A stretch of DNA of 64,000 nucleotides from Streptomyces sp. ISL-36 (GCF_018614205.1 NZ_JAGGOS010000120.1:1-64000); one strand, 5' to 3'. Shown: positions 26,005-36,078, numbered from the stretch's first letter. Translations and numbers: made by a program. Notes: generated from the letters alone by a model not told the origin.

Positions 26005-26335
26005 GAAACAACCTTTCCTCGTGCGGTACGCCAACGGGGCCACGTCGTACGTGTGCTGACGGGTGCCCCGTAGGACGCGGCTGCCCCGAGAAACGCGAAC
26101 CATGACTGCTCGAACGCAAAGCCATGGATGGCGCCGGTCACGGCCTGTCACGCGCACGCCGCGATCCTCCCGAGCGGCGGCCCTGGGAGGCGGGGCGTCG
26201 GATGCCCGTGCGCAGCGCGCCGGCCGCGCCTTCTCCGCTGGGCGCACCGAGGGTGTCCTGGGACGATGCCCTCGGCAGGGGGTGGATCACGCCGGGGTCA
26301 TCGCCCGGCGACGCCTCGTACCCGGAAGGGGCCCG
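26005..26335. other. Intergenic stretch; no gene recognised
   Basis: It contains the leader of the SRPBCC gene and the 3' side of the glycosylase gene. No coding bias or motif is seen. Confidence 0.45.
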
Positions 26336-27097
26336 TCACCCCGAGTTCGGCCGCCTGACGGGAAGCCCGGCCGTGTGCGCGGCCTCGGTGAGCACATCGC
26401 GCAGCATCTCGGGGGTGAGCCGGCCGGTGAACACGTTGCGCTGGCTCACGTGGTAGCAGGCGTACACCGTCAACGCGCCCCCTCCCCCGTTCGTCGGCGT
26501 CAGTGTCATCCGCCTGCCGTGGCCGAACGCCGGACGTGGCCGGGGCACGCTCCAGCCGGCCTCCTCCAGTGCGGACTGCGCCGCATGCCAGCCGAAACCG
26601 CCGAGAACGACCACGGACCGCATCGTCGAGCGCAGCAGCTGCAACTCCCGGGTCAGCCACGGGCGGCAGGTGTCCCGCTCGCCGGGCGTGGGGCGATTGT
26701 CGGGAGGCGCGCAGTGCACGGGCGCCGTCACTCTGACGCCGTACAGTTGCAGCCCGTCGTCAGCGCTCGTAGCCGTTGCCTGGGAGGCCAGCCCGAGCTC
26801 GTACAGGGTCGCGTACAGCAGGTCGCCGGCTCGGTCGCCGGTGAACATCCGGCCCGTCCGGTTCCCGCCGTGTGCGGCGGGCGCCAGCCCCGTGATCAAC
26901 AGGGCGGCGTCCTCGGGCCCGAAGCCTGGCACCGGTCGCCCCCAGTACTGCCAGTCGGCGAACGCGGGACGCTTGGCGAGGGCGGTCTCCTCCCGCCACG
27001 CCACGAGGCGAGGGCAGGCACGGCACTGCACCAGCCGCGCGCCCAGGTCGGTCAGCGTGGGGGCGTCGGCCGCGGCCCGCCCGGGGTAGTCCTCCAT
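26336..27097 (-). CDS. Uracil-DNA glycosylase, family 5 (UdgB type)
   Basis: A 253-residue uracil-DNA glycosylase of the Fe-S cluster group. N-terminal cysteines in QCRACPRLVAWRE and later ones in VHCAPPDNRPTPGERDTCRP fit a 4Fe-4S cluster. RPVPGFGPEDAALLITGLAP is the uracil-binding motif, with Pro-Gly-Phe-Gly instead of the family 4 GExPG loop, and CYHVSQRNVFTGRLT is the DNA-contacting C-terminal motif. It removes uracil and deaminated bases in base excision repair. An ATG at 27097 is preferred to TTG at 27103. Confidence 0.93.
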   Translation of the reverse strand: MEDYPGRAAADAPTLTDLGARLVQCRACPRLVAWREETALAKRPAFADWQYWGRPVPGFGPEDAALLITGLAPAAHGGNRTGRMFTGDRAGDLLYATLYELGLASQATATSADDGLQLYGVRVTAPVHCAPPDNRPTPGERDTCRPWLTRELQLLRSTMRSVVVLGGFGWHAAQSALEEAGWSVPRPRPAFGHGRRMTLTPTNGGGGALTVYACYHVSQRNVFTGRLTPEMLRDVLTEAAHTAGLPVRRPNSG

Positions 27098-27218
27098 GGC
27101 CAATGATCAACCACTTTCAAGGTGTCGCTGAGTGCGCAAGGGCCTTGTGCGTGACGCCTTTCGCCGGTGCCCGTGGGGGTCCGTTGCGTGCCCGGCCGCG
27201 TCAGGGGTAACGGAAGGC

Positions 27219-27575
27219 ATGCAGACATTGTCACAGGATGTGATCGAGTTGGTTCGTGAGGACATCGACCAGGTGAGGACGGAGTTGGTGGCTGCCGTGT
27301 CGGAGGGGCGCCGGGGATCGGCGGCCCTGGCGGCCGGCGGAGTGCTCGGTGTGCTGGCCCTGCTGGCGGCCCAGGAGTCGGCGGTGCGGGCGCTGGAGCG
27401 GGTGTGGCCGGCGCACCGGGTGTCGGGGGCGCTGGCGGCGGCGTACGGCGTCGGGGCTGTGGCGTTCGCCGGATACGGGTACGAGAGACTACGCCGCGCC
27501 CGAGCCTCGTCCCGGGAGGCGCTGGCGGTCTCGCTCGACACGGTGAAGGACGTCGCCGACGAGCTCGCCGAGTGA
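27219..27575 (+). CDS. Phage holin family / holin-X-like membrane protein
   Basis: A 118-residue protein. An amphipathic N-terminus (QTLSQDVIELVREDIDQVRT) is followed by two hydrophobic segments (AALAAGGVLGVLALLAAQES and GALAAAYGVGAVAFAGYGYE) and a charged C-terminus ending VSLDTVKDVADELAE. This is the layout of the actinobacterial putative holin superfamily (Phage_holin_3_6), usually chromosomal and without phage neighbours, as here. The role is membrane-associated and not proven to be lytic. The ATG at 27219 is set by the family length. Confidence 0.75.
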   Translation: MQTLSQDVIELVREDIDQVRTELVAAVSEGRRGSAALAAGGVLGVLALLAAQESAVRALERVWPAHRVSGALAAAYGVGAVAFAGYGYERLRRARASSREALAVSLDTVKDVADELAE

Positions 27576-27683
27576 CTGTCGGGCCGTCACAGGTGGACGG
27601 GAACAGCGGGGAATCACTGTGAAGCTGCTGGCCTGGCGAGCTGCGGCCCCGCCGTCCGCCCGGATCGGCGTCCACATCAGCCG

Positions 27684-27718
27684 CTCGCGCTCGCAGCTAC
27701 CCAAGCTGCGAGCGCGAG
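27684..27718. terminator. Strong bidirectional hairpin terminator
   Basis: A perfect 15-bp stem (CTCGCGCTCGCAGCT and its complement) with loop ACCCA lies between the convergent holin-like and SDR genes. It is the expected terminator for both. Confidence 0.8.
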
Positions 27719-27798
27719 TTCGGTTGTGTCTGAGAACTGACTCACCGACAGGCAGCCGCCAAGGCCACGGCACACACGGGAAGTCCCATGTCCGCGCA

Positions 27799-28569
27799 CT
27801 ATGCGGCGATGACGGCGACCCCTGCCCTGCCCCCGTCGACGTCCACCACGGTTCCGTGCACGAAGGCCGCTTCGTCACTGGCCAGCCAGACCACGGCATG
27901 CGCGATCGCGTCCGGCGTGCCGACGCCACCGGCGGGAGTGCCCTTCATCATGATCTCGCCCGGATGAGGCTCACTGCCCTCCGGAGCCGGGGGGAGGATC
28001 ACGCCCGGCGAGACGGCGTTCACCCGCACGCCCATCGGGCCGAACTCCGCGGCCCATGCCCGCGTGAGCGTCTCCATGGCTCCCTTGGTGGAGCTGTAGA
28101 GCGCGCCGAGAGGCACACCCATGCGCGCGATCCACGAGCCGAGGTTGATGATCAACCCGCCACCGGACTCCGCCATGGCCGGCACGACGGCCGCGGTGAG
28201 GAAGAACGGCGCCTTCACGTTCACTCCGTAGACCTTGTCGAACGTCTTCTCGTCGGTGGCGGTGGTGCCGGGGGCCGGATAGATGCCGGCGTTGTTCACC
28301 AGGATGTCGATCCGCCCGCCCAAGGTCTCGCGGGCCCGCTCGGCCAGGTGCTGGGAAGCCTCCACGCTGCCGTCGAGGTCCGCCGCCAGGAAATCGGCCC
28401 GGCCGCCGGATGCGCGGATTCCGTCGACGACCTGTGCGCCCCGTTCCTGATTGCGACCGGACACGATGACGTGGGCCCCCTCGGCGGCGAACGCTTCGGC
28501 GATCGCCTGCCCGATATTGCTGGTCGAACCCGTGACCAGCGCCGTCTTGTTCCGCAGTCGTTCACCCAT
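27799..28569 (-). CDS. Short-chain dehydrogenase/reductase, glucose-1-dehydrogenase-like
   Basis: A 256-residue classical SDR. TALVTGSTSNIGQAIAEAFA is the TGxxxGxG cofactor motif and ILVNNAGIYPAPG the NNAG motif. The catalytic Ser/Tyr/Lys lie in LGSWIARMGVPLGALYSSTK (YSSTK). The C-terminus is SPGVILPPAPEGSEP and LASDEAAFVHGTVVDVDGGR. It oxidises or reduces a small alcohol or ketone with NAD(P). It is divergent from the TetR gene, with two matching operators between them, so it is very probably repressed by it. Confidence 0.95.
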   Translation of the reverse strand: MGERLRNKTALVTGSTSNIGQAIAEAFAAEGAHVIVSGRNQERGAQVVDGIRASGGRADFLAADLDGSVEASQHLAERARETLGGRIDILVNNAGIYPAPGTTATDEKTFDKVYGVNVKAPFFLTAAVVPAMAESGGGLIINLGSWIARMGVPLGALYSSTKGAMETLTRAWAAEFGPMGVRVNAVSPGVILPPAPEGSEPHPGEIMMKGTPAGGVGTPDAIAHAVVWLASDEAAFVHGTVVDVDGGRAGVAVIAA

Positions 28570-28621
28570 GACGTGATCTCCCTTGTCTCGCAGTGTGCGG
28601 ACCACTGTGCGCCGCAGAAAA

Positions 28622-28637
28622 TGGACCGGCAAGTCCA
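28622..28637. promoter_or_regulatory. TetR operator, copy 1
   Basis: TGGAC-CGGCAA-GTCCA, a 16-bp inverted repeat 53 bases upstream of the SDR start. Copy 2 at 28685-28700 has identical arms; the centres are 63 bp apart, six helical turns. Confidence 0.65.
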
Positions 28638-28684
28638 GACTGAGGGGGTCTTCTCGCCGCCACCCGCGGCCGATGCCGATAGAG

Positions 28685-28700
28685 TGGACCCGCTAGTCCA
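28685..28700. promoter_or_regulatory. TetR operator, copy 2
   Basis: TGGAC-CCGCTA-GTCCA, 25 bases upstream of the TetR start. The arms match copy 1 exactly. Confidence 0.65.
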
Positions 28701-28725
28701 TTGCCGTGGGAGACGAGGAGGCGGG

Positions 28726-29340
28726 ATGCCGGACGCGCCGACCGCGAAGGGCCGTGCCACTCGGGCCCGCATCGTCGAGGGAGCGGCCGAAGTGCTGCGC
28801 GAGCAAGGTGTCGCTTTCACCACCCTCGACGACATTCGCAGCCGCACCGGCACGAGCAAGAGCCAGCTCTTCCACTACTTCCCCGACGGCAAGGACCAAC
28901 TGTTGCTGGCGGTGGCGCAGTTGGAAGCGGACCGCGTCCTGGAGGATCAGGAGCCGCACCTGGGACGTCTGGACTCGTGGGAGTCCTGGCGCCAGTGGCG
29001 GGACGTGGTGGTGGAACGCTATGAACGCCAGGGCGACCACTGCCCCTTGGGATCGCTGTTCCTGCAGGTCGGGCGGTCCCGCCCCGGCGCCCGGGCGATC
29101 GTGACGGAGCTGATGCGCCAATGGCAGGACCAGCTCGCCCGCGGCATGCGCGCCCTCCAGGCGAACGGCCTGGTGTCACCGGCCCTTGACGTGGACCGTT
29201 CGGCCGCCGCCCTGCTGGCGGGCATCCAGGGAGGCGTCGCCATCATGATGTCCACGGGCGACTCGACCCACCTCAAGGCGGCGCTCGACACCGGCCTCGA
29301 ACACCTTCGCGCGACGGCAGGCGATCAGGTCCGGGCCTGA
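28726..29340 (+). CDS. TetR/AcrR-family repressor
   Basis: A 204-residue TetR-type regulator. The HTH covers about 8-55: RARIVEGAAEVLREQGVAFT and TLDDIRSRTGTSKSQLFHYF, with the FHYF variant of the usual YYHF end. The C-terminal domain (residues 60-200) is the LfrR/CGL2612-like ligand domain with GSLFLQVGRSRPGARAIVTE. GAGGAGG lies upstream of the ATG. Divergent from the SDR gene, and flanked by operators, it should repress both itself and the dehydrogenase. Confidence 0.94.
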   Translation: MPDAPTAKGRATRARIVEGAAEVLREQGVAFTTLDDIRSRTGTSKSQLFHYFPDGKDQLLLAVAQLEADRVLEDQEPHLGRLDSWESWRQWRDVVVERYERQGDHCPLGSLFLQVGRSRPGARAIVTELMRQWQDQLARGMRALQANGLVSPALDVDRSAAALLAGIQGGVAIMMSTGDSTHLKAALDTGLEHLRATAGDQVRA

Positions 29341-29685
29341 CGGTCCAGCGGCGTCGCCATGACCGGCGGCGCAGGCGGCGCAGGCGCGTCCACGGGGCCG
29401 GCGGCACAGGCGCGTCAACGGGGCCGGCGGGTCAGCGGGCCGGCGCGGGCACGGTCTTCCCGCGGGTGCACGGCCCACGGCGCAGCCTCTTCCTCGGACT
29501 CTTCCGACGAACACGAGGCGGGTTCTGGCCAATTCGATCGATGGCTTTCCGTGAAACACGCATGTGAGAACGCGTGTCGCACCACACGGAGCCTGCGCGA
29601 TCTCGGCCATCCGTTCGAGTTGGGCTTCGTTCTCGTCTCCCTGCGGCAGATGATCTCCCCGTTTCCTATGGGGGTGGAGTGAGTC
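29341..29685. other. Upstream region of the RHS gene
   Basis: 345 bases without a gene. At 29375-29430 a GCACAGGCGCGTC(A)ACGGGGCCGGCGG-like unit occurs twice in tandem with small differences. The right half is less GC-rich (TTCGATCGATGGCTTTCC and around) and is the probable promoter region of the RHS gene; no -35/-10 pair stands out. Confidence 0.45.
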
Positions 29686-32600
29686 GTGTTCAGATCGGCA
29701 CGTCGTGGGATCGTCTTCGCACTGACATCGGCGCTGTTGACCACGGTCGGCGTCACGGATGCCGCCTGGGCCCGTTCGGTCACGGGGCCGGCCGAACAGA
29801 GTGCCTCAGCGCCACCCGGCCTCTCGCGCACGGCGAAGGACCTTCCCAAGCCGCCCAAGGCGATGAACCTGGCGGAACGCCGGGCACAGATCGACGCCTC
29901 GGAGGGCAGCCACTCGCCGATGCGCGAGTTCGTCAGGCCCAAGGCTCCCCGGCTGCCGCTCGCTCCGGCACCCAAACCTGACAAGCCCCTCAAGACGGGC
30001 CCCGCAGCAGCCCCGCAAGCCGGCCCGGGAGACGCGGCCAAGCCGCCACACGCGCCGGCTGCGCCCGGCACTCCGGATGCGTCGGACCGCGCCGCGTCCC
30101 CCGCCGAGTCTTCCGCCGCGGCGGCGGTGCCGAACCCCGACTGGGTCAGCGCGTACGCCAGCGCCTACCCCGCCATGCTGTCGATCGGCGGCCAGACGAA
30201 GTTCTCCACCGTCTCGGCCTCCTCCGTCTCCGGCCTCTGGCTGTACATCATGGACGAGCAGGGCAATCCGGCGCTCCAGAAGGAGATCAAGCGCTCCACG
30301 GACGACCCCTCCGGCAAGTACCTGGAGAACGGCGCCTGGTGCTACGGCTGGTGGCCGTCCAACTCCTACCCCGTCGACCAGTGCTTCTGGTGGAGCTCCA
30401 GCCTGCTCGGCGGACACCTCGCGGACGGCAAGAAGTACTACGCCTGGATCTTCCTCATGGGCACCGACGGTTCCTCCAGCCCCGGAGGCACCACCTCCCC
30501 GCTCGTCGAGGCCTTCTACACCCCGGACATTCCCGGAGTCCAGGCGGGCCTGTGCACCTGCTACGGACAGGCGTACCGCGCCGACCCGGTGAACACCGCG
30601 ACCGGTATGTTCTACGACCGCGTCACCGACGCCTCGCTCGTCGGCGTCGGCACCCCCTTCACGCTGGAGCGCACCTACCGGTCCGACTCCGCCGCCACCG
30701 GCCTGCTCGGCCGCGGCTGGGCGACCCCGTTCGACTCCAAGCTGACCATCGCCGCGGGCACGAGCGCCACGCTCCAGGAGGCCGACGGCGCCCGGATCGT
30801 CTTCAGGGAACAGACCGGCGGCATCTACACGACGCCCGCCGGATCCGGCCTCAAGCTCGCCAAGTCCGGTACGACGTACACGGTCACCAGCCCCGACCAC
30901 TCCCGACGCACCTACAGCGCCACCGGCCAGCTGACCACGCTCGCCGACGCCGGCGGCCAGGGCCTGACCCCCACCTACGCGTCGGGCCGCCTCGCCTCCG
31001 TGAGGGACGCCGCCGGCCGGACCGTCCCCTTCACCCTCGATTCCGCCGGCCTGCTCACCAGGGTGGCCCTCCCGGACGGTACGTCGGTCGCCTACGGCTA
31101 CACCGACGGCCTGCTGACCTCCGCGACCGACCAGGCCGGCAACTCCGCCGTCTACACCTACGACGCGAACAAGCGCCTCGAGACCGCCACCGGCCGCGGC
31201 GGCGGCAAGATCGTGAACACGTACGACACCGCGGGCCGCGTCACCTCACAGACGGACAGCTCCGGCAAGATCTCCCGCTTCACCTGGGACAACAAGCGCG
31301 AGTCGCACACGACCGACGCCAACGGCGGCGTGTGGACCGACGTCTACTCCGGCAACGTGCTGCTCGAGACCATCAACCCCTTCGGCAAGAAGGTCTCCTA
31401 CAGCTACGACCGCAATCTGCGCCCCGTCTCGATCACGGACGCCTCCGGCAACACCACCGAGATGACCTACGACGCGGCCGGCCGCATGGCCACGAGGACG
31501 TCGCCTTCCGCCGCCGGTCTGACCGAGAGCTGGAAGTACGACACCGCCGGGAACATCACCAGCCACACCGACAGCCGCGGCAAGACCTCCACGTACACGT
31601 ACGACACCGCGGGCCGCGTCCTCACCAGCACCGACCCGGCGGGCGGCAAGGTCTCGTACGCGTACACGCCCCTGGGCGCCCTCGCCAGTGTCACCACGCC
31701 GCGCGGGAAGACGACGCACTACACCTACGACGCGAGCGGCAACCGCACCGCGGTGACGACACCTCTGGGTGAGAAGACGACCCTCCGCTACGACGCGGCC
31801 GGCCGGGTCACCGCCGTGACCGACCCACGCGGCAACGCCACCGGCGCGGACCCGAACGCCTTCACCACCACCTACACCTACGACACGCGCGGCCTGCTCA
31901 GCACTGTGCGGGACCCGCTGGGCCGCACCACCACGTACGGCTACGACAAGGCCGGCCGCGTCACCTCCGTGAAGGACCCGGCGAACCGGACCACCAGCTA
32001 CGGCTACGACGCCTCCGGCCGCCACATCCGTACCACCAATCCCGCCGGCAAGTCCGAGACCCGCACGTACGACGACAACGGCAACCTCACCTCGGTCACC
32101 GACGCGCTCGGCAACAAGACCACCCACGCCTACGACAAGGCGAACCGGCTCATCAGCACCGTTTCGCCGCGCGGCAACGTGTCCGGCGCCAACGCGGCTG
32201 CCTTCACGACCAGTTACGGCTATGACGCGGCCGGGAACCGCACCACCGTCACCGATCCCACCGGCGCCGTCACCACCACCGGCTACGACAGCCTCGGCCG
32301 TCCCGTCACCGTCACCAACGCCCTGGGCCAGATCCGCAGGACGTCGTACGACGGCAACGACAACGTCCTGACCACGACCGATCCGCTGGGCAAGGCCACC
32401 CGCCACACCTACACCGACAACAACCTGCTCGCGACCACGACCGACCCGCTCGGCAAGGTGACCTCCTTCGGCTACGACGCCGACGGCAACCGCATAAGCC
32501 TCACCACCCCGCTCGGTCACAAGACCACCTGGACGTACGACGACGACGGCCGCACGGCCACCCAGGTCGACCCCCGCGGCAACGTCACCGGCGCCGACCC

Positions 32601-35600
32601 GGCACAGTTCACCACGACCTACTCCTACGACCTCGCGGGCAACCCGACGAGGACGACCAACCCCCTGGGCAAGTCGACCGCCACCACCTTCGACGCGGCG
32701 AACCAGCCGGTGACCGCGACCGACGAGCTCGGCCGCACCACCAGGACCGACTACGACGCACTCGGCCGGATCAGCAAGGTCACCGGGCCCGACAACGCCG
32801 TCACCGGCTACACCTACAACACGGCCGGCGACCTGGCCACCCGCAAGGACCCCAACGGCCACACCACCACCTACGGATACGACGATGCCGGACGGCCGAC
32901 CTCCGTCACCGACCCGCTCGGCCGGTCCAGGACCATCGGCTACGACCCCGACGGCAACCGCACCACCGCCACCAACGCCCGGGGCGTCACCGCCACCACC
33001 ACCGTCGACGCCCGCGGCCTGGCCACGGCGATCAGCTACAGCGACGCCACACCCCGGACATCGGCCACCTACGACGCCCTGGGCCGCCGCAAGACGGTCA
33101 CCGACGCCACCGGCACCCGGACCCTGGGCTACGACACGGCCGGGCGGCTGACCGGCGTCACCCCCAGCACGGGCAAGGGCGCGTACACCTACACGTACGA
33201 CGACGCCGGACGCCTGACATCACGCGGCATCGACTACACCGCTCCCCAGCAACTCGACTGGAACGGCGCCGCCCACACCGCCTCCGCGGATCTCAACGGC
33301 GACGGCTACACCGACGTCGTGCGCGCGGACGGCACCAACGGACTGCGCACCTTCCTCGGCCGGGCGGACGGCACGTTCACCGCGGGCGGCACCGTCACCG
33401 GGTCCGGCAGCGGCTTCCAGCAGATCCTCGCCGTCGAGTACACCGGCGACGGCAAGACCGACCTGCTGGCGATCGACAAGACCACCGGGAACCTGCTGCG
33501 CTACGACGGCGACGGCAAGGGAGGCTTCGCCGCCCCCTTCGACCTCGGCGTCGGCTGGGGCCCGATGACCCTGACCGCGGGCGACTTCAACAAGGACGGC
33601 AAGCAGGACTTCCTGGCCATCAGCTCCACCGCCAACCGCCTGTACTTCTACCCGGGCAACGGCACCGGCGGCTTCGGCGCCCGTACCGACCTCGGCTCGG
33701 GCTGGGGCACGTACCGCATCGTCCTCATCGAGTACACCGGCGACGGCAAGCTCGACATCCTCGCCGTCAACCCCTCCGACGGACACCTCTACCTCTACCC
33801 GGGCAACGGCGCCGGCAACTTCGGCACCCGCACCGACCTCGGGGCCGGCTGGGGCGCGATGCGCCTGGTCCCGGGTGAGTTCAACAACGACGGCAAGGCC
33901 GACTTCCTCGCCGTCGACACCACCAACCGCAAGCTCCGCTTCTACCCGGGCAACGGCACCGGCGGCTTCGGTACGTACATCCTCCAGCCCGACGACTGGA
34001 CCCCGTACGGCATCCCCGGCGTCGGCCGCTTCGGCTCCTCTACGAACCAGGGCATCGTCGCGCCGGACAACGCGGGCCGACTGCGCAAGTGGAGCGGCGA
34101 CGGCAAGGGCAATCTGACCGGTGCCACCCCCGCGACCGGACCGGCCGGCGGCAGCAAGGTCGTCTACGGCTACGACGCCGACGGCCGCCGCACCACCCAG
34201 ACCGGCTCGGCGGGCACGCTGACCTACGCCTACGACCCGGCCGACCGGCTCACCACCAGCTCCCTTCCCACGGCCAACGGCCACACGGAGAACCGCGCCT
34301 ACGACCAGGCCGGCCGCCTCGCCTCCGTCACCACCACCAAGGGCGCCACCACCCTCGCCGGCTGGCAGCTGACCCTCGACGACGCCGGCCGCACCACCCG
34401 TATCACCGCCACCCGCGCCGGACGGCCCACGAGCCACCAGTACTACACGTACGACGACGCCGACCGGCTCCTGACGGAGTGCACCTCGGCCACACAGGCC
34501 GCGGCCTGCCCCGACCTCTCCACCGCCACGAGCTACACCTACGACCCGGTTGGCAACCGCACGGCGCAGACCAAGGCCAGTGCCACCACCACGTACGCCT
34601 ACGACGGCGCCGACCAGCTCACCTCGGCCACCACCGGCACCACCAGTCGTGGCTTCACCTACGACGCCGACGGCAACCAGACCTCCGACGGAACCGCCAC
34701 GTTCGTCTACGACGCGCGGAACCAGCTGACCTCCGTCACCGCCGGCACGGACACGTACTCCTACACGTACGACGCCGAGGGCCACCGCACGAAGGCCGCC
34801 AAGGGCACCACGGCCCTGCGGACCACGTCCTGGGACACCAACGGCGCCCTCGCCACGGTCGGCGCGGAGTACAGCCCCGGCGGGACGATGACCGCCGAGT
34901 ACCAGTACAACCCGCTGGGCCAGATCCAGACCCAGACCGCCGGCGGCACCAGCTTCTACCTCCACCACGACCAGCTCGGCTCCGTCACCGACGTCACCGA
35001 CGCGGCGGGCGCGGCGCGGATCCGCTACGAGTACGGCGCGTTCGGCGAAGCCACGAAGACGGACGTGGCCGCCAACCCGCCCGCCAACCCCTTCACCTAC
35101 ACCGGCGCCTACACCGAACCCACCACCAGCGCCGCCGGCTACTACCTGCGCGCCCGCAACTACGACCCCACCACCGGACGCTTCACCGGCAAGGACCCGG
35201 CCGGCTTCACCACCGGCAGGCCGGCGGTGTCCCCGTACGCCTACGCCGACAACACACCCACCCGGTACACGGACCCGACGGGCTGGAGCCCCGACGACCC
35301 CACCGACGACAAGATCGAGTCTTTCGGCGAAGGTCTCAAGGTCTTCGGTGACGGCTTCGTCCAGGGCCTCAAGCTGCCGTTCGAGTTCGTCGGCGACATC
35401 TACGACGCGTTCACCGGTCAGGAGGGCGGCGCCGGCGGCTTCGTGGACAAGTACCTGCCCGTCCGCCCCGCCTACCGCCTCTACCGCGCGGCCCAGATGT
35501 TCCGCGACCAGGGCTGCGAGGCGCTGTACGACGTCTACAGCCAGGCGGCGGCCGACCTCGCCGGGCAGGTCGCCCTCACCGGAATCGGCGGTCTGACCGG

Positions 35601-36060
35601 CTGGCAACGGGTCGCGGCCGCCCCCCGCGGCGCCTTCGCGGGCATGGCGTCGATTCCCCGGGCGACGTCGTTCACCTGGGGCGGGGCCAACGTCCGCTAC
35701 ACCAGGACCGCCACCGCGATCGGCGACGACGCGAACACGATCCAGAACCTGCTGCGATCGACCGGCCGCAACGGGCATGACGTCATCGTCCACGGAGACG
35801 AGCAGGGGAACTTCCGCGTGGACGGAAACATCACCCACCCCCAGCAGATCGCCGACCTCGTCCGTGAGAACCCGTACTACGACGGCGGTCCCGTCCAGCT
35901 GGTGACCTGCCACGGCGCGTGCGGAGCGGCTGCGGAACTCTCCAAGGCGCTGGGCGGCGTGGAGGTGAGAAACGCCAGCCCGCACCAGGTCGACCTGGAC
36001 CGTAACGGCACGGTGCGGGAGTGGCCCGACGGGCCGCTCGGAGACCCGTTGACCAAGTAG
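29686..36060 (+). CDS. Secreted RHS-repeat polymorphic toxin with FG-GAP insert
   Basis: A 2124-residue secreted giant. Residues 1-30 are a signal peptide, 65-150 a Pro/Ala-rich linker, and about 298-360 a DUF6531-like segment (RADPVNTATGMFYDRVTDAS; LGRGWATPFDSKL). YD/RHS repeats (T-Y-x-Y-D, GRxxxxTDP) run 400-1185. Residues 1188-1478 are four FG-GAP/VCBS-like blades (DLNGDGYTDVV, YTGDGKTDLLAI). RHS repeats resume to the core end YYLRARNYDPTTGRFTGKDP at about 1819-1845. After DPTGWSP, residues 1870-2124 are a variable tip with His2036 (VIVHGDEQGNF) and Cys2075 (LVTCHGACG), a spacing seen in His-Cys peptidase folds. GTG start with GGAG. A candidate immunity gene follows. Confidence 0.9.
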   Translation: MFRSARRGIVFALTSALLTTVGVTDAAWARSVTGPAEQSASAPPGLSRTAKDLPKPPKAMNLAERRAQIDASEGSHSPMREFVRPKAPRLPLAPAPKPDKPLKTGPAAAPQAGPGDAAKPPHAPAAPGTPDASDRAASPAESSAAAAVPNPDWVSAYASAYPAMLSIGGQTKFSTVSASSVSGLWLYIMDEQGNPALQKEIKRSTDDPSGKYLENGAWCYGWWPSNSYPVDQCFWWSSSLLGGHLADGKKYYAWIFLMGTDGSSSPGGTTSPLVEAFYTPDIPGVQAGLCTCYGQAYRADPVNTATGMFYDRVTDASLVGVGTPFTLERTYRSDSAATGLLGRGWATPFDSKLTIAAGTSATLQEADGARIVFREQTGGIYTTPAGSGLKLAKSGTTYTVTSPDHSRRTYSATGQLTTLADAGGQGLTPTYASGRLASVRDAAGRTVPFTLDSAGLLTRVALPDGTSVAYGYTDGLLTSATDQAGNSAVYTYDANKRLETATGRGGGKIVNTYDTAGRVTSQTDSSGKISRFTWDNKRESHTTDANGGVWTDVYSGNVLLETINPFGKKVSYSYDRNLRPVSITDASGNTTEMTYDAAGRMATRTSPSAAGLTESWKYDTAGNITSHTDSRGKTSTYTYDTAGRVLTSTDPAGGKVSYAYTPLGALASVTTPRGKTTHYTYDASGNRTAVTTPLGEKTTLRYDAAGRVTAVTDPRGNATGADPNAFTTTYTYDTRGLLSTVRDPLGRTTTYGYDKAGRVTSVKDPANRTTSYGYDASGRHIRTTNPAGKSETRTYDDNGNLTSVTDALGNKTTHAYDKANRLISTVSPRGNVSGANAAAFTTSYGYDAAGNRTTVTDPTGAVTTTGYDSLGRPVTVTNALGQIRRTSYDGNDNVLTTTDPLGKATRHTYTDNNLLATTTDPLGKVTSFGYDADGNRISLTTPLGHKTTWTYDDDGRTATQVDPRGNVTGADPAQFTTTYSYDLAGNPTRTTNPLGKSTATTFDAANQPVTATDELGRTTRTDYDALGRISKVTGPDNAVTGYTYNTAGDLATRKDPNGHTTTYGYDDAGRPTSVTDPLGRSRTIGYDPDGNRTTATNARGVTATTTVDARGLATAISYSDATPRTSATYDALGRRKTVTDATGTRTLGYDTAGRLTGVTPSTGKGAYTYTYDDAGRLTSRGIDYTAPQQLDWNGAAHTASADLNGDGYTDVVRADGTNGLRTFLGRADGTFTAGGTVTGSGSGFQQILAVEYTGDGKTDLLAIDKTTGNLLRYDGDGKGGFAAPFDLGVGWGPMTLTAGDFNKDGKQDFLAISSTANRLYFYPGNGTGGFGARTDLGSGWGTYRIVLIEYTGDGKLDILAVNPSDGHLYLYPGNGAGNFGTRTDLGAGWGAMRLVPGEFNNDGKADFLAVDTTNRKLRFYPGNGTGGFGTYILQPDDWTPYGIPGVGRFGSSTNQGIVAPDNAGRLRKWSGDGKGNLTGATPATGPAGGSKVVYGYDADGRRTTQTGSAGTLTYAYDPADRLTTSSLPTANGHTENRAYDQAGRLASVTTTKGATTLAGWQLTLDDAGRTTRITATRAGRPTSHQYYTYDDADRLLTECTSATQAAACPDLSTATSYTYDPVGNRTAQTKASATTTYAYDGADQLTSATTGTTSRGFTYDADGNQTSDGTATFVYDARNQLTSVTAGTDTYSYTYDAEGHRTKAAKGTTALRTTSWDTNGALATVGAEYSPGGTMTAEYQYNPLGQIQTQTAGGTSFYLHHDQLGSVTDVTDAAGAARIRYEYGAFGEATKTDVAANPPANPFTYTGAYTEPTTSAAGYYLRARNYDPTTGRFTGKDPAGFTTGRPAVSPYAYADNTPTRYTDPTGWSPDDPTDDKIESFGEGLKVFGDGFVQGLKLPFEFVGDIYDAFTGQEGGAGGFVDKYLPVRPAYRLYRAAQMFRDQGCEALYDVYSQAAADLAGQVALTGIGGLTGWQRVAAAPRGAFAGMASIPRATSFTWGGANVRYTRTATAIGDDANTIQNLLRSTGRNGHDVIVHGDEQGNFRVDGNITHPQQIADLVRENPYYDGGPVQLVTCHGACGAAAELSKALGGVEVRNASPHQVDLDRNGTVREWPDGPLGDPLTK

Positions 36061-36078
36061 GCGCCACCTTCTCGGCTC

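Noticed and set aside
27219..27575. Prophage lysis gene
   Set aside because: The holin-like protein has no phage genes nearby and belongs to a family common on actinobacterial chromosomes.
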